DNA of 64,000 nucleotides from Struthio camelus (lineage: Eukaryota > Chordata > Aves > Struthioniformes > Struthionidae). Under the pieces are notes generated by a model. That model was not told the origin of the DNA. It saw only the letters and a program-made list of their open reading frames with translations, and did not search any database. Location: positions 3,348,001 through 3,412,000 of the forward strand of contig NC_090951.1 of NCBI RefSeq assembly GCF_040807025.1, read 5' to 3'. This document shows, in pieces, positions 16,893-28,141 of the stretch (positions are counted from its first letter, which is position 1; each line of letters begins with the position of its first letter). The translations under genes and the position numbers were made by a program.

Positions 16893-19800
16893 GGGAAGAG
16901 ACCCGCCGTGCTGAGCGGAGAGCCCCGGGCGAGGCGAGCGATGCCACGCCGGCCACACCGACGTCGCCTAGCTGAATTCGGTGGTTTCTCCTAACCGTCC
17001 CGGGCGCTGCCTCGAGCACCGCGCAGAGCGGGAGGTGCGGAAACAGCCTGTTCCCAGGTCGTTCCCGGCGCAGAGGCTCGTCCCCTCCGGCGGGGGAAAC
17101 GTTGCCCTTGGGATGTCAGCGACTCGACAGCTCTGCCAGCCAAATTTGCTTGCGAGGTGGACGAGCAGAGGAGGCGCGGTGCTTTGCCGGCATCCCGCTT
17201 GGCCGCGGGTCTGACTGGTTTCCAAGCAGCGAGTCTGGGCGAGGGCAGCAGCGCGGCCCAGCAAAACGGGGTGCGCTGAAAATAGAAAGTTTAAAGTAAG
17301 CAGAGCAGGAGGAATGATATTTGGTATGAAGCCATGCAATAGCCTTGAGGCTGCTAATGTGGTGATAAGCATTTGTTGTTTGCCTGTGCTCTAGAGCAAG
17401 TGTATTTTATCTCTTACTTATCCCAGCTCCCGAGAGAAAGCCTAGCAATTTTGCTGCTATCTCTTGTGGGACCACCGGTTCTGTATTTTATTATTTCTGT
17501 ATCGCAGCAGCACCTGGAGCCTTTGCTTGAATTATGTAATGTGACACAGCTGCAGGACCCAGTGCCTGTGAAGGCTCTGCGCTGTGATTAAAAGCAAGCA
17601 GCAGCTCCCTGCTAGTTGGGAGGGGTGTATAGGAGTGATGTGGCTTTCTGGGGATGGGAGCAAAGGTGGTGGTGGTTTAGTCTGCAGCTCCTTGCATACT
17701 GGTGGGCCTTGTAAGTTGTGGACAGCAGGGGAAACTGTGCCTGGCTGGGCTCCTTTTTGCAGGGTGGTAGGAGGGGTGAGCAAACCTGTGCTGTTGCATT
17801 GGGTGCACTGAGTTTTGCAATGGGGCTGGTTTGTGCAAGCAGCCCCAGTGCTGCTTGGAGAGAAGGAAATGTTTGCTCCAGTGGGATGTGGTGTTTGTAT
17901 GTGCAAGCACCTGGAGGCTGTGCTGCTGCCTGCGTCAGCCCTGGAGGAAGAGCTGGGGGAAGTGGGAAGCAGTGAGGCTTTCTGTGGGAGGGGAAAAATC
18001 CTCTTTCTGCTTGGAAGCACTGGGGTTAGGTGCTGGCTGCAGGTGGGCTGTGAAACCTGTGGGGGGAAGGTGCAGGGTGGCTCTGCTGGCTTGGTGTCTG
18101 GGTGGGTGCCATGGGATGGGTGGGTTAAATTGCTTCCTGGGATCCCCTGGCCCTGTTCTGTCCTTCCTGAAACTTGTGCTTTCACAGGAGGTGATGCTGC
18201 AGCTGGCTGGGATTCCTGTTTTGTGCAGCAGTGCTGCAAGTCTGGCAGCAGTTTTTGCTGTGTCAGGCAGCCAGGCTGATTCCCTGCACTGGGCACGGTG
18301 GGGTTTGCAAAAAGAGCATTTACAGCAGCAGGGCATGTCCCAGTCCTATCTGTAGACAATGTGCCAAGGGAGCCAGAGGCATGAGTGCAGGGTGGATTGA
18401 TGCCGTTGTGGATAGGAGAAAGCTCTGCCACCATCCTCCATACAAGGCTTTTGTGTTAAAAGTGTAACCCTGTTTAGTAGTCGATTGCCTTGGCCTGTAA
18501 CTTGTGGCACCAGCCCTGCAGCAACATAGGTTATTTTCTTCCATTATATAAATCGCATCAAATTCCCTCCTTGGCCTTGCTTGTGCCCTGGAGCATCGCT
18601 GACAAAAAAAAAAAAAAAAGTGATTTTACCAGGTTCATCCTTCTCCCTTCTGCAGGGAAAGAGGATGCTATTAAACTTAAAACAAATTACATTGTGCATT
18701 AGAGTGAAGATGCTCGACTGCCTTTTCTTTCCCTAATGACACAGGCCCTGGGAATAACAGCACCATTAATTTTTGTCTCCTGCCGCCTGCGAGTCGTCGC
18801 TGGCTCTCTCCCCAGCCCAGCAGCTGCCGCATGCGATGGGTGGCACGCGCTGCTGCAGCCGCGTCGCCTTTCGCGCGGGACCGGCGCTCGCGGCGGGGCT
18901 GGGAAGCGGCCGGAGCAGCCCCCGCAGCGCTGCGGGGCGGATGTGGGCACGGGCTGCGGACCCTGTTTCTGCTGCAGGGTGAAAGATGGGAGAGAAGGCG
19001 GGTGGGAGACGGGCCTTAAAGCTTTTCCATTTGGAAGGAAGATCAGCCGTGCCTGCGGCTCCTGGGATGGGAAGCTGCAGCTGAGAGGATGATAAAGGTT
19101 ATTAAATGTCAGGGAGAACAAACGTTGCTGTTTTTTCCCCCTGGCTGAACCCCTGAGGAAGCGCTTTGGGTCACGGTCCGAGCAGCGGGGAGAGGACGAT
19201 GCCGGCGGCGGCGCGTGGCTGGAGGGAGGGAGCCTGCTGCGAGCCGGGCTGGAGGACGGACGCGCTGGGGTGTCCCGCCGGGGCCGCTCCAGCGCGGAGC
19301 TGCATCGCCTCCTAAGTAACGGTGGCTCCAGACCTGGAGCTCCTCAAATCTGATTTTTTTTTTTTTTTTTCCCTCCCCCTCTCACTCCTTGGTAGTGCAT
19401 TGTTTTTGTTAATGCACGCTTTGCGTTGCCTTCGGGACTGGAGCTCCCTGGGAGCAGGCTTGTGCCTCAGTGCGTGTGTGTTTTTTGTTTTATTTTTAAC
19501 ACCCTACTATGTTCCCAGACCTTTACCCCCTCCCCAAACCAGGGTGCTCCCGTGAACGGCTGTGGCTCTCGTTGCCCGTCAGCAGCAGCTTGCAGCGGGG
19601 CTGTCAAGTGAGATGGGAAAGAGCCGGCGGCGGGTGTGCCAGCGGCTTGCCTTGTTCCGCAAAGCTAAGGTTTAATTACTCATTGCATTAGTAAATACTT
19701 GCAAAACTCTTAGCAATGTGAGGCTTGGCCCGCCCTGGGATGCGCTTGCCGGGACACGTAGGAGGAGGAACGTGGCTCAGGGAGGCGCGGGGTGGGACCG

Positions 19801-20464
19801 TGGCAGCCCTTCCGCGAGAGGCTTCTCGCCCGCTCGGGAGCAGCCCGGGGAGCAAGCGCTCGCGAGTTAAAGGTAAAAGGCAAACCGCTGCCTGGGGAGG
19901 CTCGGCGCTGAGGAGCTGCTGGCCGTTCAGCCAGAAACGCTGGGCTCTGCCGCGAGCTCTGCCCGCGGCCGGTGGCGTTCGCCCTCTGTGCGGTCGCTGC
20001 TTCGTCTCCGCCGTTGGCCGGTCCCAAAACGAACAGCCTGGAAACTGCGGCAGATGTTGCACCGAGCGGGCGTTCCCCGGCGCGTGCGGGTCGCAAGGAG
20101 AGTCGTGCGATCGCGTGTTTGACCTGCTTGGATAACACCGATCAGCCCGGCCAAGGGCTCTTGCAGGGTGGTTTGTTTTGGAGGCTGCTGTTCGTGGGGA
20201 GCCGGAGCGACGCGGGGCAGGGGAGGGAAGGACGCGTATCTGTCGGCCTGCGTTACAGCTCGTGCGCCGCCGTGCTCCGGCTCTGCTGCTATTTTCGGTG
20301 TCTCCCTGCCTGGGGTGCAAGGGCCAGCCCGTCGCCGCTGCCTGTCCTCGAAGGCTTTTGCAGCCCCGCGGGTGCCTCTGCTCCCTCCCCCGGGACTCAG
20401 CAGCAGCGCGTGCCGCCGTCACGAAGCTTTCCCGGGTATTTTTGTGCGTTGTGCTGCTGTCTGC

Positions 20465-20630
20465 CTAGCTCTGAATTTTAACAGATGGTTCAAGTGACAA
20501 TTACGGCCTCGGAAGACTATATTTATAAATTCCTTGTTGGGCTGTTATCCTGCATGTGATAGAGCTTTACACAAACAGAGAATTGATAGTCATTCCTGGC
20601 TCTTCTAACTGGAACGGAAATTAGATAAAA
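20465..20630. promoter_or_regulatory. AT-rich islet, candidate conserved noncoding element
   Basis: About 165 bases of AT-rich, non-repetitive sequence sit inside CpG-rich surroundings. They contain TATATTTATAAATTCC, a homeodomain-like ACAATTA and other factor-like words. Vertebrate enhancers often look like this, but no conservation data are available here. Confidence 0.25.
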
Positions 20631-23600
20631 ACAAAGCGCATCGTGGCAGCAGCACGGTGGGTTTCGCTGGGGCGTTGCAGGGGAGGTGACTTTGGTGTCC
20701 GTCGGCCGGGCCGTGCAAAATGCGTTTGGCTTGCTTGGGCCCGGTTACGTGTGTAGCTCTCCTTGGTGCCATGCTTCCCCAAAAAAAGGGGCAGCAGGGA
20801 TAACCCGCTGTTGGGCTCCAGCGCAAGAGGGCGGTGGGGAAACGCTGCAGCTTCCTGACCGTTTCGTGAGCAGGGCCTTCCCGCGATGCCGTTTCCATGC
20901 AGGATTGGTGCATGCTCGCACCACGGTGCTGAGAGCTGGTAGTGGTGCGATGCACGGACTGCTGCTGCACGGGGTAGCTCGACCCTTACGGCTGCGCTCA
21001 GTTGCCCATGGGGACATGGGCAAACGACCCCAGTCCGGACACTTATTTCATGCAGGTGGGCTCTCCCCAGGCTCATGCTACGGCTATGGCCTGACCCTGC
21101 CAGGGCTGAGCACCTTCCTCTTTCACCGACTCGAGGGCACTTTGCAGAATCGAAACCTAACCATTACGTTTTTGTGGGCATGGCTTAATGGCTAATTGCT
21201 CATCCTGGATGAGTACGCATAGATTTCTCTCCCTTCGCTCGGCTTGCAGAGCTGACGCGGCTCCGCTCAGCCCCAGTGCTGCGTGTGCAATTGCTGCAGG
21301 TGAAGGACCATCCAACAAGGCCCCCTCGCTCGGGGGCTGCCTCCCGCACCCGGCGCTGCCGGCAGCCGCGGTGGGAGCCGGATTTGCAGCCAGCCGGAGG
21401 GGCAGCAGGGCAACAGCCCTGAAACCTCGCTGCGGGCGCATCGATAAACGGCTTCTGGAAATGGAGAGGTCTCCCCGTCCTGTGCGGAAGCCGGGGACTC
21501 CAGATTTCCTTTGAGCTGGAAAACACGGACAAAAACGTGCATGCGTTTTCACAGAAACGTGACTAGGAGATCCCCCCCCCTTCGTAGGCACTTGCATTCA
21601 GAGCGCAGCTGTGCTTTGCTTGTCGGGAAGCATCATCACCGCCATCCTAAGCGTCTTAAACGTCCCCCAAGCCCCTGCCCAGCTGCTGCGGGGTGCTGCG
21701 CTGCCCGGGGACGGGGCAACCCAGGCAGGTCGAGCGCTGTCGTTTCCGACGCGGTAGTTTTGCTCGGTGGCTCTGCCACAGGCAGGGCTGCGCTGTGCGT
21801 GGGAACCCGCTCAGCCGGCTGCTGCCTCTCCGGAGAGGTGGGTGAGAGCCGGCAACGGGGCCGGCGGAGGGCTCGTACCCGGGTGGGGGGCAGTGAGCGG
21901 TGAGGTGGACTGCTTGGGAACCCAGCTTTGCCGGGGTTTAAAAATAAAAGCAGAAAAACAGCGTTGGGTCTTCCGCCGGCGTGTCCTGCCCCGAGGCTCG
22001 AGGCAGCTGCCTGCTCTTGCCGGTGACCTTCCCTTCGGTACCGCGGCCGCCGGCGTCTCCGGAGCATCCGCTGTCCTCGAGCTCCCCTGCGGGCCTGGTC
22101 CTGCATCCCGCGACGACCGCGGCGCGCGGAGGGAGGTGATGTTAAACTGCGGCTTGTGACCCTTTCTGGCAACCGAGCCCGAAAAGGGAGCGGGGATCTT
22201 AAAACCCGAGAGCCGCTCTGCGCTAGCGCTGTAGGTACAAGGCCCCCAGTAGTTTGTATCGGCAAATGGTGCATTTTGGGGGTGTCTGGTGTGGGGAACC
22301 GCAGGGTTTTGCCAGCCGTCGGGTTGCTCCGGGCCGGAGCTGGCGGCGTGCACGGCGTTCCCCTCGGAAAGCCGGAGGCCTTGCACGGCGGCGGCTCCGG
22401 CGAGGCCCCTGCTGCAGCGCCGGGAGTTTCCCGGGACGGTGACGGACGTCTCCGCAGCCGGCTGCGCCAGGCGCCGCCACGTCACGGCAGCGATAGGGAG
22501 AAAGCTGAGCTGTCACTCGCCGCCGCGACCTTTGCGCTTTGCTGCGTGCTCCGCGTCCGCTCCCGGCCGCGTTCGGCGGCAGCCGCCTCCTCGGCGGGAA
22601 GGAGTTTCGGAGGCATCAGGATTGGGCTCGTTGCTCCCGGGGCTGCCTGCAGCGCCGCGGTCGCTCCCAGCGACGGCTTTCTCCGGGTTGGTTCGTTGGG
22701 GAGGGACGGGACGAAGAGCAGCCGCTCGCGGGACGTCCTCGGACCGCAGGTGCAGCACGAGCCCTTGCCGCGAGCCCTCCTGCCGGCCCCGGGCGACCAG
22801 ACCAAACCCCTATTACCCAGGGCAGGGGCTGCGCACACGTGCTTGCGTTGCAAACCGCGTGCGTGCATGCAGTGCACGTGGGGGCCTAACATATTTCTGT
22901 ATTAAGTGCTTGCAGTAGCCAAACGCGTTTCAGACGTGCTTGCGATGAAAACGCAGGGAGCGGAGCGCTGCTCTCGATGCTCGCTAGGAGCCGGAGCGGG
23001 TGGTGCTGAGCCTGGCCCGCGGCGGCAGAAGGCGCGTCTCAACGGGAACGCGTTATAAATAGGTTCGGCCGCTTTCCGCTTCTGCGGCGTAATTGTCGGC
23101 ACGCCGCAGATTGCCGAGCGGCTGAGGGTAATTAAAACACCTTTGTCCTAACTTGCTTACGCCTGGTGACGCCTGTGCTGAGCTCTCCTAACGCGCGTGC
23201 TGCGGCAGACCCGCCGCAACCGGGAGCAGCCCGCGGGGCCCGGGGAGGCTTTTACCTCTGTGCAGAGTTGTCAGCATTAAGAAGGCGCCTCTGAGAGCCC
23301 GTTGCATGTTTGCAAGCTCCGCTTTGCAGAGCGGAGGGGCAAGCGGCAGCTTACCTCGGCCGAGGACCGAGCCGGCTCGCAGGTGCCGCAGGGCGCTGCG
23401 GGGCTCGCCAGCCTCTTTCGTAACCCGCTCCCGGGTGCAGTTTACTGGGCAAGTCTGATGCCAGAGCAGCGCTTGTGCCCTCTAGCTCCTACACCTTGCC
23501 TCGTTAAGATGGAAAAATCCCTGTGTTGAGAGGACGTAAGGCGAAAGAGAGCACGCAGCGACGAAAGAACCGCTGTTTTCTGCCTCTTTTCAGCCCAGCA

Positions 23601-23927
23601 GGGGCTAGCAGCATCTTTTGCTGGTGATTTCCATCTCCGCGCCAGGCAGGCTTGGAAATGCTTGGAGGAGAGCTATCTACTCGGCTCTGTTGCAGTCCGT
23701 GCAAAAAAAAAAAGGTGGTTTCCAAGCCCCTGGCCTGGTGGCGGGCCACGCGCTACCGTGCCCCAGCTCGGCGGGAAGCTACGGGCGCGTGCGGGTACCC
23801 ACACCCCTTCCCAAGGGAGGGCGGGCGGGCGCGTGAGAGATTTTAACACTCTCATAAGCCACGGTGAGGAGAAGGAAGAACTGGTAACCTCTGCATCAGG
23901 GATTCAATCCAAAATAAGGAAATAAGA

Positions 23928-23990
23928 GTATTTTCCCAACTGTTGTGTAAATAGGAAGGGAGATTTTCCCAACTGCTGCTCAGGAAGGGA
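23928..23990. repeat. Imperfect tandem duplication
   Basis: TTTTCCCAACTG followed after a variable centre by AGGAAGGGAGA occurs twice in succession; the second copy starts near 23961. A small local duplication. Confidence 0.75.
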
Positions 23991-24446
23991 GAGGCCAACT
24001 TAATGCCACTAAAATAGATTGGATTAGGAAGGATTTGCAGAGGGCTAGGCTGGAAGAATGGCTTATTTAGGTTTTTAGCAGTCATGTCACAACCATACGT
24101 GGTGTTGCAACACGCCGTTGCGTTGTACATTCGTGCTGGGGTTTCGAGTTTTCAGGGCTCTGCTGGGTGGTGCCAAATTAGTAGCTGGAAGTTTGTGGGA
24201 TGGGCCCAGAGGAGATGGATGGGTCAAGCCGGTACTGGGTTGCTGCTGCTCAGCCTGGCATTGGGAGCCTGACTGGGGCTGAGAGAGAGCACAGGAGGAC
24301 ACTGCTGGATATGCATTAAAAACCTGACATCTTCCTTGCCTTGCAAATCTAAACCAAATCCTTTAGCCCAGGAGATCCTGGAGGGCGAGTATAACTTGGG
24401 GCTCAGATGGCCAATGCTGTTGTGGCTCTTTTTTTAGTGCAAAGTA

Positions 24447-24465
24447 ATTTGCATGTTGATCAAAG
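24447..24465 (+). promoter_or_regulatory. POU octamer plus TCF/LEF motif pair
   Basis: A perfect octamer ATTTGCAT (24447-24454) is followed two bases later by TGATCAAAG (24457-24465), a good TCF/LEF match. Close pairing of two lineage-factor motifs in an AT-rich islet suggests a candidate enhancer. Chance occurrence cannot be excluded. Confidence 0.3.
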
Positions 24466-27436
24466 TGACTTTGTGATGCCAAAATGTCTCGCTGCTGCAT
24501 GTCTGTCAGCAGCGATGCTGTCGTAGACGTGCGCTTTTGTTGTGCTCTTTGTGTGCTCGGCGCTGGGCGGGAGCAGGGTCGCTGCCCCAGGCTGCAGCCG
24601 GAGATGCCTGCGGGCCCCGGCCGAGGGGCTGCTCCTCTCCCACGGGGCTGGCCGTCTCCTCGGGCCGCCCTGGCCCGCTGCGCGCACGCAGGGCCTGGGA
24701 CAGGTCTGCTCTCAGACTTTTATCAGAGCCCTTTGGCCGTGCAGATGCTGCGGGGGCCGGCGCGCAGTCCGGGGCTTGCTGGCGTTTCTCCCTGCCCTTG
24801 CTCTGCCCTGCTCCTTGCAGCAGGATTTTGCATCACATCCTTCTGCCTTCGAAACCGCGGCTCCTTTCCGGAGCTCTCACCATATCCCCCCGGGCTGGAT
24901 GCTTTTGGCTAGAGGGTGCAAAGCAGAAATTACTCAACGCTTTGGTAACTTCCACGAAAGAGGTGCTTCCCCTTGTAGCTGCCCTGGGCACGTGGGGATG
25001 TTCCCCTCTGCTCGACAGCCGTTCCTCCGCTCGGCCTCCCTCCCCTCCCTCGCTGTGCTGGTGAACCAGCCCCAGCAGATGTGAATTTGGCCGGGTGCCT
25101 CGCGCAGCATCCGCCTACTGCTGGAGTCTTGCCTTATTGTGATCTGCTGGGGAAGGAAAATAGGCCACTTACTGTGTGCGACAGACAAAGCCACCCCCGG
25201 AGTCTTTGTCTGCGAGGTGTGTGGGGGGAAAAGGAATGGAGTGATGAATATCCACGTAAACCTGCCGGCAGAGCAGCGGTGCGGGCGCCGAAGCAGCTCG
25301 CCACGTGCCGAGCGGGCAGGTCCGTGCCTCGCCGTGCCCACGGGCAGCCGCCCGAGGAAGCGAGCGAGCGAGGTCGGTGCCGGAGGCCAGGAAGGGCCGC
25401 AAGCGTTGTGCGCAGGCGGCTCTTCGGGCACCTCGTGCAATTGCTCCGTCGTCCCCGCGCGGAGGCCGGGGCTCCCCGTGGCGCGGCGCTGCTGCCCTCC
25501 GCGCGGTCTCTGCTCTCGCCCGAGGACGGAGACAGGCTCACGCGGCGCGATGCATCGCGGTTACGGGGCGGCTGGTCTCCGACTACCCCGGCGAGCAGCC
25601 TTGGGCGCCTCCATCTCCTTGTTGGAGTGACTCATGCCTGGGGAGGGTTGTGAGCTATCGAAGCAGATGGAGTGGGTGGAAAACTGCCCCTCTCCGATCC
25701 CCGTGCCGCCTGGAGGAGCGGAGGAGGCCGGGCGTTGAGCCGGCGCCAGGAGCGTGCGTGCAGCACGCGGCACAGGGAGCGTGCGCAGCCGGGTTTCCCT
25801 CCGCCAGGGCCAACCCGAGGTCACGCAACGGCAGCAGCGCCGGTGCTGGAACGTGACCCGCGAGGCGTGCTTTGAAGACCAGGTCATACGATCATGTTGT
25901 ATGAAAATTTGGGGTCTGGGATCTGTTTTTACACGTCACTTGCAATTTCTGAGGTCTGAGTTAATCGGAATAATCGCGCTCAACAGACAGTGAATTAGTA
26001 ACGCTTTTGCATTTTGGCAGAGCTCAGACTTTGCCACAAACGTGTGGTTTCCTTCTTGCGATGCCTCTGAGGTGTGCGGCTCGGTGCAGGGGGCCGCTGC
26101 CATCCCCTCCGAGCGCTGAGCAGGTTCGTGTCAGCTGGCCCCATCCGAGCACCGAGATACGAGATGCTCGGTGGCAGGAGTGAGTCACCCGTCTCCTGTC
26201 CCTGCGTGGCTCGAAAGGACGGAGGCTTTTGACCGTCTTCCGAGGGTGCCCTTGTGCAGCAGCAACGGGGCTGGAGCCTGAGTCACTGCCTTCCCGCAGC
26301 CCGGCCACGCTGCGCTGGCCAGGGATGCTGCAGCCCCTGTTAGCAGGGGCAGGACGGGCCCCAGCAGCGTTTTCCTGGATCCATGCGATTTGCAGCCCGC
26401 AGGGGCTGTCCCCCGCTGGCTCTCCTGTCCTGGCGTGTGCTGTGCGGCGCTGATGGACGCTGGCGTTCGCCGGGGCTCCTCCGCGTGCCGCGCGGCTGCT
26501 CCTTGGTGGCAGACAGGGCTGCTGGTCACTGCTGTCCTCTGCCGGGTTAGCCGCCTCGCTCGCCGTGCGGCGGCTGCCCGTGGTGGGAAGCTCTTGCATA
26601 GGAAGAAGAAAAGGGGCCCTACCTGGCATTTGGGCTGGTGTGCATAAGGAGGTGGTGGCCTAGGGATGAGGAGGGTGAAACGGGAGCCTGGAGGTCCTGC
26701 TCGGGTGTTTCCCACCCAGCCTCTCCGTGCTGCAAGTGGTTGCTTGCCCCTTGCTGCATTAAAGGCTCCTCGTGGTTACAAGCCTCCCTAAATTGCCACT
26801 CGGGCACGTAACGCCCTGTGCAGGGCACGGAGGGACGGGGCGTCCCTGCTAGGGCTCTCGCCCTTTTCCTGAGCCCCTTCCGAATCTGCGCTTGCTCTCG
26901 GGCGTGTGGGCGTCCAACCGCGCTCTTAGCCAAGTGCGCCCAGGCCTCTTGGCATCCTGTGATTTATTGCTTAGGTGCTTTGGGGAATTAAATCATCAGA
27001 ACTTTCTGCTTGAATGGCATCAAAGGGAGAAGCGGGACTCCATAAGCGCTGACCTCTGCGCGAGCGGCGGGGATGGGGGAGTCGCTGGCGGAGGCAGTGA
27101 CCGCGCTGGGGGTGCGCGGGATGGGGCGGCCGGCAGGATGCGCTGGGGGAGCGTGGGCGGGCGCGGGGCCGGCTTGAAGAGCGGCAGGGGGGACCCCAGC
27201 CCTGCCAGCTGCGCAGCCTCGTCCCTGCCGGCTGCTCTCACCCACTTTCCCCTCCCCACTGGAGCTTTTTTCCTTCCGATTTCAATTTTTGTGTGTGGGG
27301 TTTTTTTTGTTTTGTTTTGTTTTTTTTTGCTGCTGCAGCTCATCTGGGAGGAGCAGAGCAGGTAATACCCAATCCTCTGGGGTTTGAGTGATGGGGAGGC
27401 TTTAGGAAAAATAACCAAAGGTAACAGAAAGGGCTC

Positions 27437-27484
27437 GGGAATTCTCCTTTGATGGGGGGCTGGGGAATTCTCCTTTGATGGGGA
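27437..27484. repeat. 26-bp direct duplication
   Basis: GGGAATTCTCCTTTGATGGG starts at 27437 and again at 27463. Perfect short tandem duplication inside the promoter CpG island. Confidence 0.9.
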
Positions 27485-27499
27485 CCCCCTCGCCCCCCC

Positions 27500-27831
27500 C
27501 CCCCAATTTTCCTTTCCGTTCAGCCTGCTGGCATGCCCCGGAGCTCAGCTGGGCTCGGGTGGGTCGGGTGAGCCCCGGCGCGGCGCATCCCGGGCTGCGG
27601 CGGGCACCGGCACCGGCACCCGCACCGGGCCGAGCAGCCCGCGGCCGCCGCCGCCTTCTCCCTTCCTCTTCCTCCGCGCGGGCGCCTGCGCGCCTGCGTG
27701 GGCGCGGGGGAGGGTGGGGGGAGATGTGCGTGAGCTCCGGCGGGAGGGCTCGGAGCTGCCCGCATCCCCCCGCCGGAGCCGGGCCGAACCGGGCCGGGCC
27801 CCGCCGGCGCGGACACCGCTCCTCGGCACAG
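27500..27831 (+). other. KIAA0513: Putative noncoding first exon of KIAA0513
   Basis: The CpG-rich sequence ends CGGCACAG followed by a donor GTACGA at 27832. The left end is arbitrary. A spliced, noncoding first exon is inferred because the coding start lies 164 bases into an exon with its own acceptor at 36096. Other first exons are possible. Confidence 0.4.
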
Positions 27832-28073
27832 GTACGACCCGGGCCGCCGCGGGGGGGGGGCTCCGCGCGGCTCTCCCCGCCCGAGGGATTTTGTCCGTCC
27901 CGTTTTTTTTTCCCTCTCCTTTTTTTTTTTTTTTCCTTCCCCCCCCCATCCCACCCCTCTCCCCATTTTGGGCCGGGAAGCCATAACCCGCCGTTTCTTG
28001 CAGCCCACCAGCTGCTAAGGAAGCGCCGTCCGCTGTGGAAAGTCGGCCCGTGGGAGCGAGCTGAGGGCCGGAG

Positions 28074-28141
28074 CCCCCCCCCCCGCCCGGCACCGGGTTC
28101 CCCCCCCCCCGCACCGGAGACCCCCCCCCCCCCCCGCCGCC
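28074..28141. repeat. Cluster of long C runs (G-quadruplex/i-motif potential)
   Basis: Three long C tracts (about 11-16 bases) plus shorter ones, separated by short spacers, lie just inside intron 1. The complementary strand can form a G-quadruplex. Run lengths may be unreliable. Confidence 0.8.

Larger units (their letters stand above)
13461..26880. other. GC-rich intergenic block, CpG-dense, no gene recognised
   Basis: Very CpG-rich segments (about 13.9-14.3, 15.1-16.0, 16.7-17.3, 18.8-20.4, 21.2-23.5 and 24.5-25.9 kb) alternate with AT-richer islets. Many long open frames exist on several frames at once, as expected when stop codons are depleted by GC content. None shows a family signature or a consistent exon chain. 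The block may hold a CpG-island promoter for an unannotated noncoding RNA, but I cannot place one. Confidence 0.5.
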
